Of a DNA stretch of 64,000 bases, positions 45,833 to 56,401 are shown piece by piece. The DNA lies in the NCBI GenBank assembly GCA_030180135.1, contig CM058231.1:49610235-49674234 (forward strand), read 5' to 3'. Positions within the stretch are counted from its first letter, which is position 1. Every line of letters begins with the position of its first letter. The notes under the pieces were generated by a model, which worked only from the letters and a program-made list of their open reading frames with translations, was not told where the DNA came from and ran no database searches. Source of the DNA: Orychophragmus violaceus. Its lineage: Eukaryota > Streptophyta > Magnoliopsida > Brassicales > Brassicaceae. The position numbers and the translations under genes were made by a program.

Positions 45833-46631
45833 CTACCTCACCTAAATTCTCCAATCCATGACACATATGTTTCAAGAATTTTAGTTAAAAAAGTTTTGTT
45901 TAGGATTCTCATAAGACATTTTAGAAGATCAAAGTGTGTTTCTAGTCATTTAGAAGGGTTACTTAAGGGTGTTACAAACAAACATAAACTAGTATAAAAT
46001 GCTTCACATTCTACCTTTAGGAGCGTACAAAAACTTACTTATAGTTGTTCTTCCTCACCTAAATTCTCTAATCCATGACATATATGTTCCAAGAAGTTTT
46101 AATTAAATAGTTTTATTTATGATTCTCATAGGACATTTTAGAAGATCAAAGTGTCTTTCTAGTTCTTTTAGAGGGGTTACTTAGTGGTGTTACAAACGAT
46201 AATAAACTTTGTATAAAATGCTTCTCATTCTACCTTTAGGAGCGTACAAAAACTTACTTATAGTTGTCCTAACTCACCTAAATTCTCCAATCCATGACAC
46301 ATATGTTTCAAGAAGTTTAGTTTAAAAAGTTTTGTTTAGGATTCTCATAGGACATTTTAGAAGATCAAAGTGTGTTTCTAGTCATTTAGAAGGGTTATTT
46401 AAGGGTGTTACAAACGAACATAAACTTGTATAAATGCTTCTCATTCTACCTTTAGGAGCGTACAAAAACTTACTTATAGTTGTCCTACCTCACCTAAATT
46501 CTCTAATCCATGACATATATGTTTCAAGAAGTTTTGGTTAAATAGTTTTTTTATGATTCTCATAGGACCTTTTAGAAGATCAAAGTGTCTTTCTAGTTCT
46601 TTTAGAGGGGTTACTTAGTGGTGTTACGAAC
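45833..46631. repeat. 217-bp tandem satellite, about 3.7 units
   Basis: GAGCGTACAA recurs at 46021, 46240 and 46456 (spacing 219 and 216). Units alternate between two types: type 1 has GACACATATG, AGGATTCTC and AAGGGTGTTAC; type 2 has GACATATATG, ATGATTCTC and TAGTGGTGTTAC. It is bounded by H on the left and K on the right. I do not recognise it as the 178-bp Arabidopsis centromere repeat. Confidence 0.88.
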
Positions 46632-47162
46632 TATTGAATTGGAGATCATGAATGCACAAGACATCAGTGTGCAAACATTGTGCATTCTTAGATAATGAAG
46701 TTTGTTCCGGATAACATCTTTGTGCAAAGTTGGGGACTGTCTGTAAAGAAGAATGGTTGAGCTTATTCATCAATCCCTAGTTATTCAAGAAGTTCAGGAA
46801 CTCAATCCCAAGGGTGTTCACCGTTCAGACAAGTTACTTTCAGTATGGGACAAAGAGGAGGACAAGTCACTATCCTTCATGACCGTTACTCCTCTCTCTC
46901 CTCACACTCTTACCGATTTGTATTTTGTCTTCTACCAAGTTTATTGTTTGTTTATGGTTGTGTAGCCCTAGTAGTGTTCATATATAACTCTTGTAAAGCT
47001 TTTCCTTGATCTAATAAGATATTTACACTTCTCTTATACTCGCTTCTCTTCTCTCTCTCTCTCTCTAAGCGGCTGAAGAACCCTAATCCGGTTTCAAGCT
47101 TCTCTCTTCAACCCTACTCTCATTCTACCTTATTCTCTCAATCTAAACCTCATATTCTAACA
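46632..47162 (+). repeat. 5' LTR of K (531 bp)
   Basis: TATTGAATTGGAG ... TTCTAACA next to the PBS. Carries the U3 box at 46723-46738. It differs strongly from the C LTR although the gag is about 93% identical. Confidence 0.85.
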
Positions 47163-47174
47163 TGGTATCAGAGC
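47163..47174 (+). other. Primer-binding site of K
   Basis: TGGTATCAGAGC after the LTR. Confidence 0.92.
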
Positions 47175-47314
47175 ATTAAGCTCTTGTACATATTCATTTC
47201 CGCAAACTCTCTTTTTAAACTCTGATTTTCTTGTTCTTAAAACTGTTCTTGAAACTCTCTTGGTTTCTAATCTTCTTAGTGATCTTTTTCTTCTTGAATA
47301 CTCCCTCCACAACA

Positions 47315-47986
47315 ATTGAGAACTCAAGAGTGATAATCCATGTTGTCCTTAAAGGCGCCAACTATCTTGTTTGGGCTAGGATGGTTAAATCTGCTCTTGG
47401 TGGTAGAGGTTTGTGGAAGCATGTTCTGAGTAACACTGCTCCACTTAAGATGATGAAGTCTGAAGCTAAGGACAAGGCTAAGGCTGGAACTAAAGCAGAG
47501 CCTCAAGATGATGAAGAAGCTGCACAAGAAGCAGCCCTTGAAGATGAAGAGTTATGGGTTCAAGGAGACCAGAATGTACTCTCCATACTACAAAGTTCTC
47601 TTGAACCATCTCTCTTGGAAGCATATTCTTATTGTGAAACTTCCAAGGATTTGTGGGACACTCTCAAGAAAGTTTATGGGAATATGTCCAATCTGAGCAA
47701 GGTGTTCGAAGTTAAGCTTGCTATCAACAATCTCCATCAAGAAGGCAAGGAGTTCAAACAACATTTTGGAAAGTTTAGAGCTTTGTGGGCAGAGTTGGAG
47801 ATGTTAAGGCCACCTACTGTTGATCCCATTGTTCTTCAGGAAAGAAGAGAGCAAGACAAGGTGTTTTCCCTCTTGTTAACTCTGAATTCATCTTACGCCA
47901 GCCTCATCCAATACATGCTAAGGGCAGAGACACTTCCTTCCTTGGATGATGTTTGTGCTCAAATTCAGAAGGAGCAGGGATCCTTT
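47315..47986 (+). pseudogene. Element K gag, start codon lost, truncated
   Basis: Aligned with C, translation should begin at 47315, but the codon is ATT (relatives ATG before GAGAACTC). The frame is then open across the UBN2-type gag domain (NYLVWARMVKSALGGRGLWKHVL, Ala/Lys/Asp/Glu stretch, EAYSYCETSKDLWDTLKKVYG, DDVCAQIQKEQGSF) until P cuts it just before the knuckle. The upstream in-frame ATG at 47231 would add an unrelated hydrophobic leader. It is a relic. Confidence 0.85.
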
Positions 47987-48430
47987 TATTGGATTGGAGA
48001 TCATAGATTCAGATGACGTTCTACTTATTCAGAGATGGATAGCTGGAAGACTATCATTCTACATGGAAGCTAAGAGCTCTTGAAGTAACCAAACTAGAAC
48101 AAGTAACTAGAAGAGAAGCATCTGTGAATAGTGTCCACGGATGAACAGTAAAAACAGCTTAGTTACTTTAAGATATTTTGAACTAGCTTCTCTTGTAAGC
48201 TTAAATATGTGAACAATTATTAGCCACATGTTTAGGATGAGTCTAACAGCTAGTTTCTGTATATTGTAAGGAGGATTTCGAAATTCAAAGATAAGGAGAC
48301 ATATTCTCTTCTCCAATTCTCTCTCTACTCTCTCTCTCTTGTTCTTATTCTCTCAAACTCTCTCTAATCTTCTAATCTTGTGATTCTTGGTCTAACTCTC
48401 CTATTCTCTGATTTATACTCTTAAATTCTA
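47987..48430 (+). repeat. P: isolated LTR of the C family
   Basis: In plus orientation it aligns with the reverse complement of the C LTRs (TATTGGATTGGAG ... ATTCTA), with the last AACA missing. There is no TSD: ccttt on the left, tcttc on the right. It bridges K gag and the truncated M end. Confidence 0.82.
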
Positions 48431-49039
48431 TCTTCCAAGTATCTTCTGCTTGAACAAGAGACTATCTTCTGCTTCTTACTCTTCCAAGTAACAAGGTTGC
48501 CTCCAATGAATGTGAAATATCTTGTAGTAGACCTCCTGTCCACTCTATCTCATGCCCAATCAGCATCATAATACCCAACAACTTCTGTGCTTTGATTGCA
48601 ACCCATCCAAATTCCTTGACCAGGAGCACCACTTACGTATCAGAGTATCCTTTCAACCATATTCCAGTGATGCATCTTGGGAGCTTGCATATGTTGGCTT
48701 ACTTGGTTTACTGCAAAACACAAATCAGGTCTGGTTATGGTTAAGTAAATGAGCTTACCAACCATCCTTCTATACTGAGTAATGTCCTCAAATGGCTTAT
48801 CCTCAAGCTCCCCCTCTCTTATGACCTTGTAGCCTTCCTCAGAGGTGTCTTAGTCGGTTTTGATCCAAGCTTTCCTGCTTCAGATAACAAATCAAGTGTT
48901 TACTTCCTTTGGGATAAGAAGAGTCCCTCATTGGATCGACAAACTTCTATCCCAAGGAAGTACTTTAGATTACCAAGATCTTTTATGTCAAAAACAGATT
49001 TGAGATAAGTCTTAGTGTCTTGTATACCTGGCTTGTTGC
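48431..49039 (-). pseudogene. Element M RT end and RNase H fragment
   Basis: Continues M across L: GIQDTK, DIKDLGNLKYFLGIEVCRS, LDLLSEAGKLGSKP, then frame breaks near 48840, then VVGYYDADWA-like and ITRPDLCF-like pieces in shifted frames. RNase H is cut near its EAEYRAM segment at 48450. The first 20 or so bases (48431-48449) look like a scrambled copy of nearby sequence, as in filler DNA at a repair junction. Confidence 0.78.
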
Positions 49040-49676
49040 TGTTGGAATTGTGTCCAGTAATCTCGGTACTGTCTCTAGAAAGTAAGAGTATGTCAATGAT
49101 CAGACATAAGTCATATAATGCTGGGGGTCATGATGGCTTGCTAGAGTCCGCTCATGATCTATAAGTCTTGGACTTATTGCCTTTGTTATATGATCCCATA
49201 TGGGTCACACGCCTAAGCTAACGGGAAAATACGAAGGAACGGTTTAGCAGAAGTACGGTAAAAGTGCTAGGCATTTACTGTATTTAAAGAGACTAAAGGG
49301 CCTGATTAAATCCATGGGATTTAATCAGAACTGAGAATTGGGCCCAAAAGCCCATGAGAACTAGGAGAGATTTTAATGAATAAAATCAGACCTAGGTCTC
49401 TAATTTCCTCAGCTTTTGCGCCACCTTTCAGCTCTCCCTGCGCCTCTCTCCTTGCTGGTCTAGCAGCCAAATTCCCGGTGTGCGTGTGTGAACCTTTGGA
49501 GGATTCATCCCTCGGTGCATCTATCTGATCTCTGACCTGTTCTATTCCTTCCGCTGCAACAAACAGGTAAAAGGTGAGATCATGTTATGATTCTAAATAA
49601 GAACACCTAGATCTGATGCATGTTTAGGTTGATATCAATATGAGAATTGAATCAGGATCAACCGAAACTTACAACA
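49040..49676 (+). repeat. 5' LTR of L (637 bp)
   Basis: TGTTGGAATTG ... TTACAACA, near-identical to 55765-56401. Confidence 0.95.
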
Positions 49677-49677
49677 G

Positions 49678-49689
49678 TGGTATCAGAGC
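49678..49689 (+). other. Primer-binding site of L
   Basis: TGGTATCAGAGC one base after the LTR. Confidence 0.93.
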
Positions 49690-51379
49690 AATTGGTTCTT
49701 AGGTTTCTTGTTTTAGATTCATTGTTTAGGTTGTTTAATCTGCTTAGAATTGTTTTTGAATCAATTACTGATAAGATAAAACGATTAAGAATCAGAATTG
49801 AACTCTAAACACACTGATTGGATCGCAAAACCGAGCTATATGACTCGGGTTTTGCGATCGGCCGGATATTGGATCGACCGGCTTGGCCGGTTGGTTTTAC
49901 GGCCAGAAGGAGGACGGATCGGACGGACGGACGCGGCTGGACGGATGGATCGGATCGGATCGGTTTACCGATCGCGGTCGATCGTCGCGTCGAGTCGATC
50001 GCGTCGTCCCGATCGTCTCGTCCGGATGGTGTCCCGATCGCGTGAGGTTTCGACCGTCCGGATCGCGTCACGCTCTCGGATGTCCCGACCTCTCGACCCG
50101 AGCATCCCGCCCGTCCCGTACCGTCCCGAGCTGTCCCGGCTGTCCGGCGCATCGTCTCGATCTCGGATCGTTGACGGCTTGCGGCTGGACGATCATTGCT
50201 TGATCCGAAAGCTAGGGTTTCACGGTTCAATCGGTTCGGTTCGGTTAGCTGGTTCGGTTCAAAAACTTGATTAAAATCATCATTCTGGTTTAATAAACAG
50301 ATTTAATAATTTTATTGAATCTGGTTAAACCGGAATAAGAAATCCAATGTCGAAAGAAATATTGGATTTAGTGCCTAAACCAGAATTTCTAATTTGATTT
50401 GGTTGGACCAAATAAATTGAGAAATTCCGGTTTAGTAAATAACCGGTTGACAATTGTGGTCATCGTAGTAATTGAAACTTGGTTAGACCAGTTTTAATGA
50501 ACCAGACCGGTTATGTCAATTAATTGGACAATTGGGTCATGTCTTGGACATGGACCAATTCTTGGGCCTCGGGCCAAGAAGTTAAAACAATTGGGCCAGT
50601 TAATTGAGTCTTTCTTCAGATTAATTTAAAACTATTTTATAAAATTATAAAGTCGGTTTTAAATTAAAGTTTCCGAAATTTTATAATTAGAAAGTTTCTT
50701 AAAATAGAATTTTCTGAATTTGCGGGTTTTGGATTTTAAAGAAGTTTCTAAAGTTAGAAAGTTTCCGGTTTTAGAAAGTTTCCAATTTTAGAAAGTTTCC
50801 AAAAATAGTAGGTTTCCATAAATAGAAAGTTTCCCGAAATAGTAATCTTCTATTTTGGGAATGATTTTAATAAACCTACGAACCTCAAACAATATCAAGC
50901 GTTGGATGTCTTGTCCAGGCTATGTCAGCTGTCAAAGCCCATTCAATTGCATTCATGGCCTTACAGTGTGAGGATGTCTGTTTTTGCGTGGGTAAGACGG
51001 TTTGTGATTCATAAATGTCATTGGGAGTCCCAGACATTAATGATTACATGACTGTATAGTCCGGTTTTCTTGACTAGGCCATCGGGAGTCCCGGGCCTTG
51101 AGACATCAGAGTGGATTGGGCCTCGGGCCCAGATTCACAACCAAGAGTTATATCACGGATATAATTAGCCGAAATAGGGCTTACCGATATAAGCTAAGAT
51201 TGGGTGACGGCCAGTGGCCCACTTTGATCTTAGTTATATGTGGATCTTAGAATCATTATATTCTATTGAGGGTAACTGATGTTATTGAATATAATGCATG
51301 ATTAATCATATTAAATTTTAATACGAGATTAATCATATTGAACATATTAACTAAAATCCTTTTATCTTATATTTCAGTT
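49690..51379 (+). other. Leader of L with CpG-dense segment
   Basis: 1.7 kb before gag. About 49840-50215 is GC- and CpG-dense, built from repeated GATCG, GGACGGA and GTCCCGA motifs; the rest is AT-rich with repeated AGAAAGTTTC (50690-50860). Overlapping long frames on both strands in the GC-rich part are composition effects. Confidence 0.75.
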
Positions 51380-52369
51380 ATGACTAGCACAAACAATCAA
51401 AACACTTTCTCGATCCGATCTATCCTTGAGATGGATAAGCTGAACGGATCAAATTTCCTGACTTGGTCGCGGAACCTGAGGCTAGTCCTCAGACAGGAGA
51501 GAAAGGACTATGTCCTTGAGAGAGCTCTCCCCGTGAGGATCGGGTCCAATGCTTCTCATGCAGTATATGATGCTTGGAATAAGCATTATAATGATGCGGT
51601 AGATGTGCGTGGTCTGATATTGGCTACCATGGACTCTGACTTGCGGGAGCAATATGAGAACATGGAGTCGCCAATAGAGATGATCAGCAGCCTGAAATTG
51701 AAATTTCAGGAGCAGATACGAGTGGAGAGATACCAGTTGGTTAAGTCTCTCACTAGCTGCAAGCTACCAAATGATAATCCAGTGAGTCCTCATGTCAGTA
51801 AAATGATGGGTTACATTGATAACCTGAGGAAACGGGATTATCCAGTTAGCCAAGAATTGGCAACTGAGATCATTCTGCAGTCACTGCCGTCAAGCTATGA
51901 TAAGTTCAGGAAGAACTATATCAAGAAAGGCTTAACGAAGACGCTGACTGAACTGCATAATATGCTCAAGACGGTTGAGCCAAACGTGAAGGGTAGGTTT
52001 ATGAAACCTAGTACTGACAAGGGTGAAGACAAAGTTGTCCAGATTTTGAATCATGGCAAGCGTGTGTCTTCTGAGCTCAAGTCAGATACCTCTTACGTTG
52101 GTAAGTGCTGCTACTGTAAAGAGATAGGGCATTGGAAGAGAGATTGCATAAAATTCATGGAAGACGATGAGGAGTTAAAGTTAATGTATGAGACTACTTC
52201 CTCAGGTATTCATGTTATTACTTCAAGTTCTACCTTGCAGGTATTGAATACTGGTTGTGGCACTGATATTTGTTGTAATATGCAGAGCCTGAGCAACAGT
52301 AGAACGTTGAAGGAAGGGCAAGTGGAACTGCATGTCTGGAAGGAGCTATGGAAGCTGCCTCAGTCATAG
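51380..52369 (+). CDS. Element L gag, intact ORF
   Basis: ATG at 51380 (MTSTNNQNTFSIRSILEMDK), 329 codons plus stop. An upstream in-frame ATG at 51338 is less likely because D and J start at the equivalent of 51380. The copia UBN2-type gag domain covers about residues 10-200, then a Lys-rich linker and the knuckle CCYCKEIGHWKRDC at about 243-256. The C-terminal tail enters protease (VLNTGCGTDICCNM), where the catalytic Asp of DTG is Asn, and stops 30 residues later. Gag should assemble particles and bind RNA, but without its own pol the element depends on helpers. The best candidate for a translated protein in the window. Confidence 0.87.
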   Translation: MTSTNNQNTFSIRSILEMDKLNGSNFLTWSRNLRLVLRQERKDYVLERALPVRIGSNASHAVYDAWNKHYNDAVDVRGLILATMDSDLREQYENMESPIEMISSLKLKFQEQIRVERYQLVKSLTSCKLPNDNPVSPHVSKMMGYIDNLRKRDYPVSQELATEIILQSLPSSYDKFRKNYIKKGLTKTLTELHNMLKTVEPNVKGRFMKPSTDKGEDKVVQILNHGKRVSSELKSDTSYVGKCCYCKEIGHWKRDCIKFMEDDEELKLMYETTSSGIHVITSSSTLQVLNTGCGTDICCNMQSLSNSRTLKEGQVELHVWKELWKLPQS

Positions 52370-54900
52370 GGTTTTCACTTGTAGATACCTTCAAGGCTTG
52401 GTTTTGTATTAAGTAATTGCTACAATCTACCTGCTTTAAGCAGAGTTGTTTTTCATTTTCTTGTAAGAATTTGAATGTTTTTCATTTTGATAAAAGACAA
52501 GGTTTTGTTCTTTTGATCTTAATGAAATATCAATTGTAGCACCCTATTCAAGGAATGGGTTTTATATCTTAAACCGAATATAACATAAATACCGAATTGG
52601 TTTAAATCTGATGAATTAAACCTGAATTTTCTTGGTATAAAAGTCTTGGTCACATAGAGTAAGACGGATTCAGAAATCCCATAGTTATGGACTGTTGGGC
52701 TCATTTGATACGATATCTTATGAGACTTGAATTCTGTTTACTGGATCAAAAGACAAAGGGCCCATCTTAGCCGAGCTAGAGAAAGGCCCAAAGGCTTGTT
52801 GGAGATTGAACATACTCATGTATGTGGTCCGATGAGCAGAAATGCCAGAGAAAACTTCCTATACTTCATTGTCTTGACTGATTAATTCAGTGAGTACGAC
52901 TGTGTTCATTTGATGAGACACAAGTCGGAATTCTTTGACATGGTCGAAAGAGTTCCAGAATGAAGTATAGAATTTGAATGACAGAAGTATTAAGACTCTG
53001 GATTAGATCACGAGTGAGAATACTTAAGTCATTGATTGTGTGATCATCTTAATGAGTGTGAAATCGTTTCACAGCTCATTTCTCCTGAAAACCTGAAGGT
53101 GTTTCTGTGAGAAAGAATCAGATCTTATTAGAAATGATTAAAGATGAGTCACACGAATCTTCCATGATAATATTCAAGAATAACGCTCTAAAATATCTAA
53201 GTTTACGCTGAAATAGTTCCACAAATATCGGTTGAAAGACACCACGTTAATGTGGATTGGAATCGATCCAAATTTGTCTTTACTGAGTATTTGTAGTTGT
53301 GCTACTTCGCTGGTTGTCCTAGAGAAACTAAGGCTTGTTACTTTTACGTCCAATCTGTTTTCTAAGAAGGGAAGTTATTTTCAAGAAGAACAGTGGGAGT
53401 AAAAGCATAACTCGAAGTTTTCTTAGGGAAACCAAGGCTCGGTACTTTTACGACCATTCTGTTTTCTAAGAAGGAAATTACTTTCCAAGAAGAACAGTGG
53501 GAGTAAAAAAGTATTTTTTAGACCATTCTGTTTTCTAAGAAGGGAAGTTACTTTCCAAAGAAGAACAGTGGGAGTAAAAGTACAACTCGAAGAAATTCGA
53601 GAAATACAGGAGGCTGCTTAACCTATTGAGGGAGAGCAGCGGAAGGATTTACAGATTTCTGTAGAATCTACACCTGTGGAGCCTGAAGTTCGCAGATATG
53701 AATCAGTTGCTAATCCGAGAGTGATTTCTCGTCATTAGTTGAAACTGATAATCATTGAAAGTTCGCATGATCTGATGATCATTGAAAGCGATGAATCTGC
53801 GAAATTCAAAGAAGCGAAAGTGAGCCCGGACTCCGAAAAATTACATTTTATGTAAGTTAGCTTCATCGATCCATTCATGGATGGAAGCAAACATATCGGA
53901 ATTGGAATCTTCGTTCTGTTGAAGTAGTCAAGGTTTTGACTTGAACAGGAACGAAGCGGAACTGTGTGTTTACTAATAGATTACTGGGAGCGATATTGCA
54001 TTTCTCAAAGTGTATGTCGATGACATACTGATTCTCGGATATAACGTCCCAACGCTGTAGTCGGTAAAGGACTAGCTTGGGAGTTGGTTTTGTGATTGAC
54101 ATGGGTAAAGCCACGAAAGTCTTGGATTCTGGATCTAAAGATAGAGATCCAGAAGAGCTGGTAGGACAAAGTCAGGATTCTTAAATTGACAAAGTCCTAC
54201 ACGTTTTCAGCACTCCAAGAAGAGTTTTAAGCCAATGTCACATGGCAATACGTTAAGCAAGAAGCAGTGTCCTACGATAACTGCTGAGCTTGAATGCATA
54301 GATAGGATTCATATGCGACAGCAATTGGATCTATCATGTATGCCATGACACGTACTTGTTTTGATATTGCTTTAATGTTAAGCAAGACAAGTAAAGACCA
54401 GTCAAATCCAGCAAAGAATCACTGGATTGCCGTAAAGAATATTCTAAAGTATTTGAAGAATACTAAGGATAAGTTCTTTAGGTAAAGAAGAAAGTGAGGT
54501 GCTACAAGTCGATAGAGTCTGAAAGGCAAGTTTCCAACAGACAAAGATGATTTCCGGTCACAGTCCGGTTATGTCTTGTGTTTGTTGGGCAGTGCACGGC
54601 ACTGTTGCTGACTCCATGACTTAAACTGAATATTTCGCAGCTTGGGAAGCAGCGAAAGAGGTTGTTTGAAAGAAGAGTTCATCACTGAACTTGATGTGAA
54701 TCCCAGCATAGATGAGACTAGCTGCACATCAGAGGTCCAAACAACTTGAGGATAGGTATAACCTATTCCATAAGATAAATGACAGAGATGTTAAGTAGAT
54801 CAGCAAGTTTCATCGAATGAGAACGTTGCTAATCTATTAACGAAGCCACTCCTTAGGCCTAAGCACGAGTCTCGGACTGTAGCTGTAGGATAAGTGAAAT
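52370..54900 (+). pseudogene. Element L pol relics
   Basis: Follows gag with stop-riddled pre-integrase sequence (52380-52600), an integrase N-terminal scrap (52740-52880), a thrice-repeated segment with TTTCTAAGAAGG and AAGAACAGTGGGAGTAAAA (53350-53580), and RT relics (53820-54480) including SIDKVLHVF-like and SIMYAM-like pieces. No catalytic core survives. Homologous in layout to D and J, so the loss was inherited rather than acquired after this very recent insertion. Confidence 0.78.
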
Positions 54901-55752
54901 TAAGATGTAGCCTTGATTTCAGTGGGAGTTATTAAAGGGCTTTATTTAGTTATTTGATATGTTCTTGTAAAACATTTATGATGTTTAATGAAATTATTAT
55001 TTCAAGATTATTTTAACTGTGATGAAATAATCGTTCCAAAATGATATGAACCATTTTATAGGTCATCGAAGTAAATGACTTGATCTTGAGTCATCAAAGT
55101 CATTTAGCTTGATCATAAGACCCTATATTTGATAGATGGTTTATATCATCCTGTCCCTAGTCGAAGGTTGTTGAAATTGGAACACCAACAACCGTGTGAG
55201 ACTGGATTGGTACGTGACTTATGACAAAGTCTTAGTGTGTCATAGATGCGCGGCATCAAAGTCAGTACATAGGTGTATGTTGGGGAACATACGACCGGAC
55301 AAGACCCGCTTATAAGAACTCTTCAGGATATTTATATCTGTGTCATAAGAGATTCTTACTACGACTATAGAGTATAGTCCTTAGACCTGAGTTCGCATGC
55401 ATGTGACTGCACATGGACTGATGCACTTTGATCATTGTCTAACGCTATCGTTCTGCGATAGTTATAAGGACCTTGTTTGGGTACATTATGAAATGAGTAG
55501 TTTACAGTGATGGAACAAGACGGAATTTGTCCCTCCAATATAAATGGAGTGAATATCTCTAGGCCAATCGGAGATTTGAATACTGGAAAATGCATGGCCA
55601 TGCTCAAACGGACTGTCCCGAGTCGTTTGGATTGTCAGTATCAAATCAGAGTCCGATGAACAAGATTAGGCTTTATAAGGATGACACTAATCTTGCCTTA
55701 TGACTAATCGAGATATTGAGACAAAAGGATTATGAATACAGAGATTCCAGTA
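54901..55752 (+). other. 3' untranslated region of L
   Basis: No coding similarity; homologous to D 5776-6650 in reverse complement and to J 32620-33410. Confidence 0.65.
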
Positions 55753-55764
55753 CAAGTGGGAGAT
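55753..55764 (+). other. Polypurine tract of L
   Basis: CAAGTGGGAGAT before the 3' LTR. Confidence 0.85.
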
Positions 55765-56401
55765 TGTTGGAATTGTGTCCAGTAATCTCGGTACTGTCTC
55801 TAGAAAGTAAGAGTATGTCAATGATCAGACATAAGTCATATAATGCTGGGGGTCATGATGGCTTGCTAGAGTCCGCTCATGATCTATAAGTCTTGGACTT
55901 ATTGCCTTTGTTATATGATCCCATATGGGTCACACGCCTAAGCTAACGGGAAAATACGAAGGAACGGTTTAGCAGAAGTACGGTAAAAGTGCTAGGCATT
56001 TACTGTATTTAAAGAGACTAAAGGGCCTGATTAAATCCATGGGATTTAATCAGAACTGAGAATTGGGCCCAAAAGCCCATGAGAACTAGGAGAGATTTTA
56101 ATGAATAAAATCAGACCTAGGTCTCTAATTTCCTCAGCTTTTGCGCCACCTTTCAGCTCTCCCTGCGCCTCTCTCCTTGCTGGTCTAGCAGCCAAATTCC
56201 CGGTGTGCGTGTGTGAACCTTTGGAGGATTCATCCCTCGGTGCATCTATCTGATCTCTGACCTGTTCTATTCCTTCCGCTGCAACAAACAGGTAAAAGGT
56301 GAGATCATGTTATGATTCTAAATAAGAACACCTAGATCTGATGCATGTTTAGGTTGATATCAATATGAGAATTGAATCAGGATCAACCAAAACTTCCAAC
56401 A
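55765..56401 (+). repeat. 3' LTR of L (637 bp)
   Basis: Pairs with 49040-49676; ends CCAACA at TSD gttgc. Confidence 0.95.

Larger units (their letters stand above)
46632..47986 (+). mobile_element. Element K: 5' part of a copia element
   Basis: LTR, PBS and gag, broken off at 47986 where LTR P begins. Inserted in the satellite (left flank cgaac). Fragment Q (60530-61284) may be its 3' part. Confidence 0.82.
49040..56401 (+). mobile_element. Element L: youngest insertion, group-2 copia type
   Basis: 637-bp LTRs (49040-49676, 55765-56401) with only two differences seen, both in the last 20 bases; TSD gttgc at 49035-49039 and 56402-56406. PBS, long leader, intact gag ORF, decayed pol, polypurine tract. 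Inserted in M RT just after the YVDD codons. Confidence 0.95.

Noticed and set aside
45833..46631. The 217-bp repeat as a known Arabidopsis 178-bp centromere satellite
   Set aside because: Period (216-219 bp) and sequence do not fit what I know of that repeat; I leave it unnamed.
49798..50274. Overlapping ORFs of 141-158 codons on both strands in the L leader
   Set aside because: They coincide with a GC-rich block where stops are rare by composition, overlap in three frames, have repetitive Arg/Ser/Asp content and no domain, and lie upstream of the real gag start.
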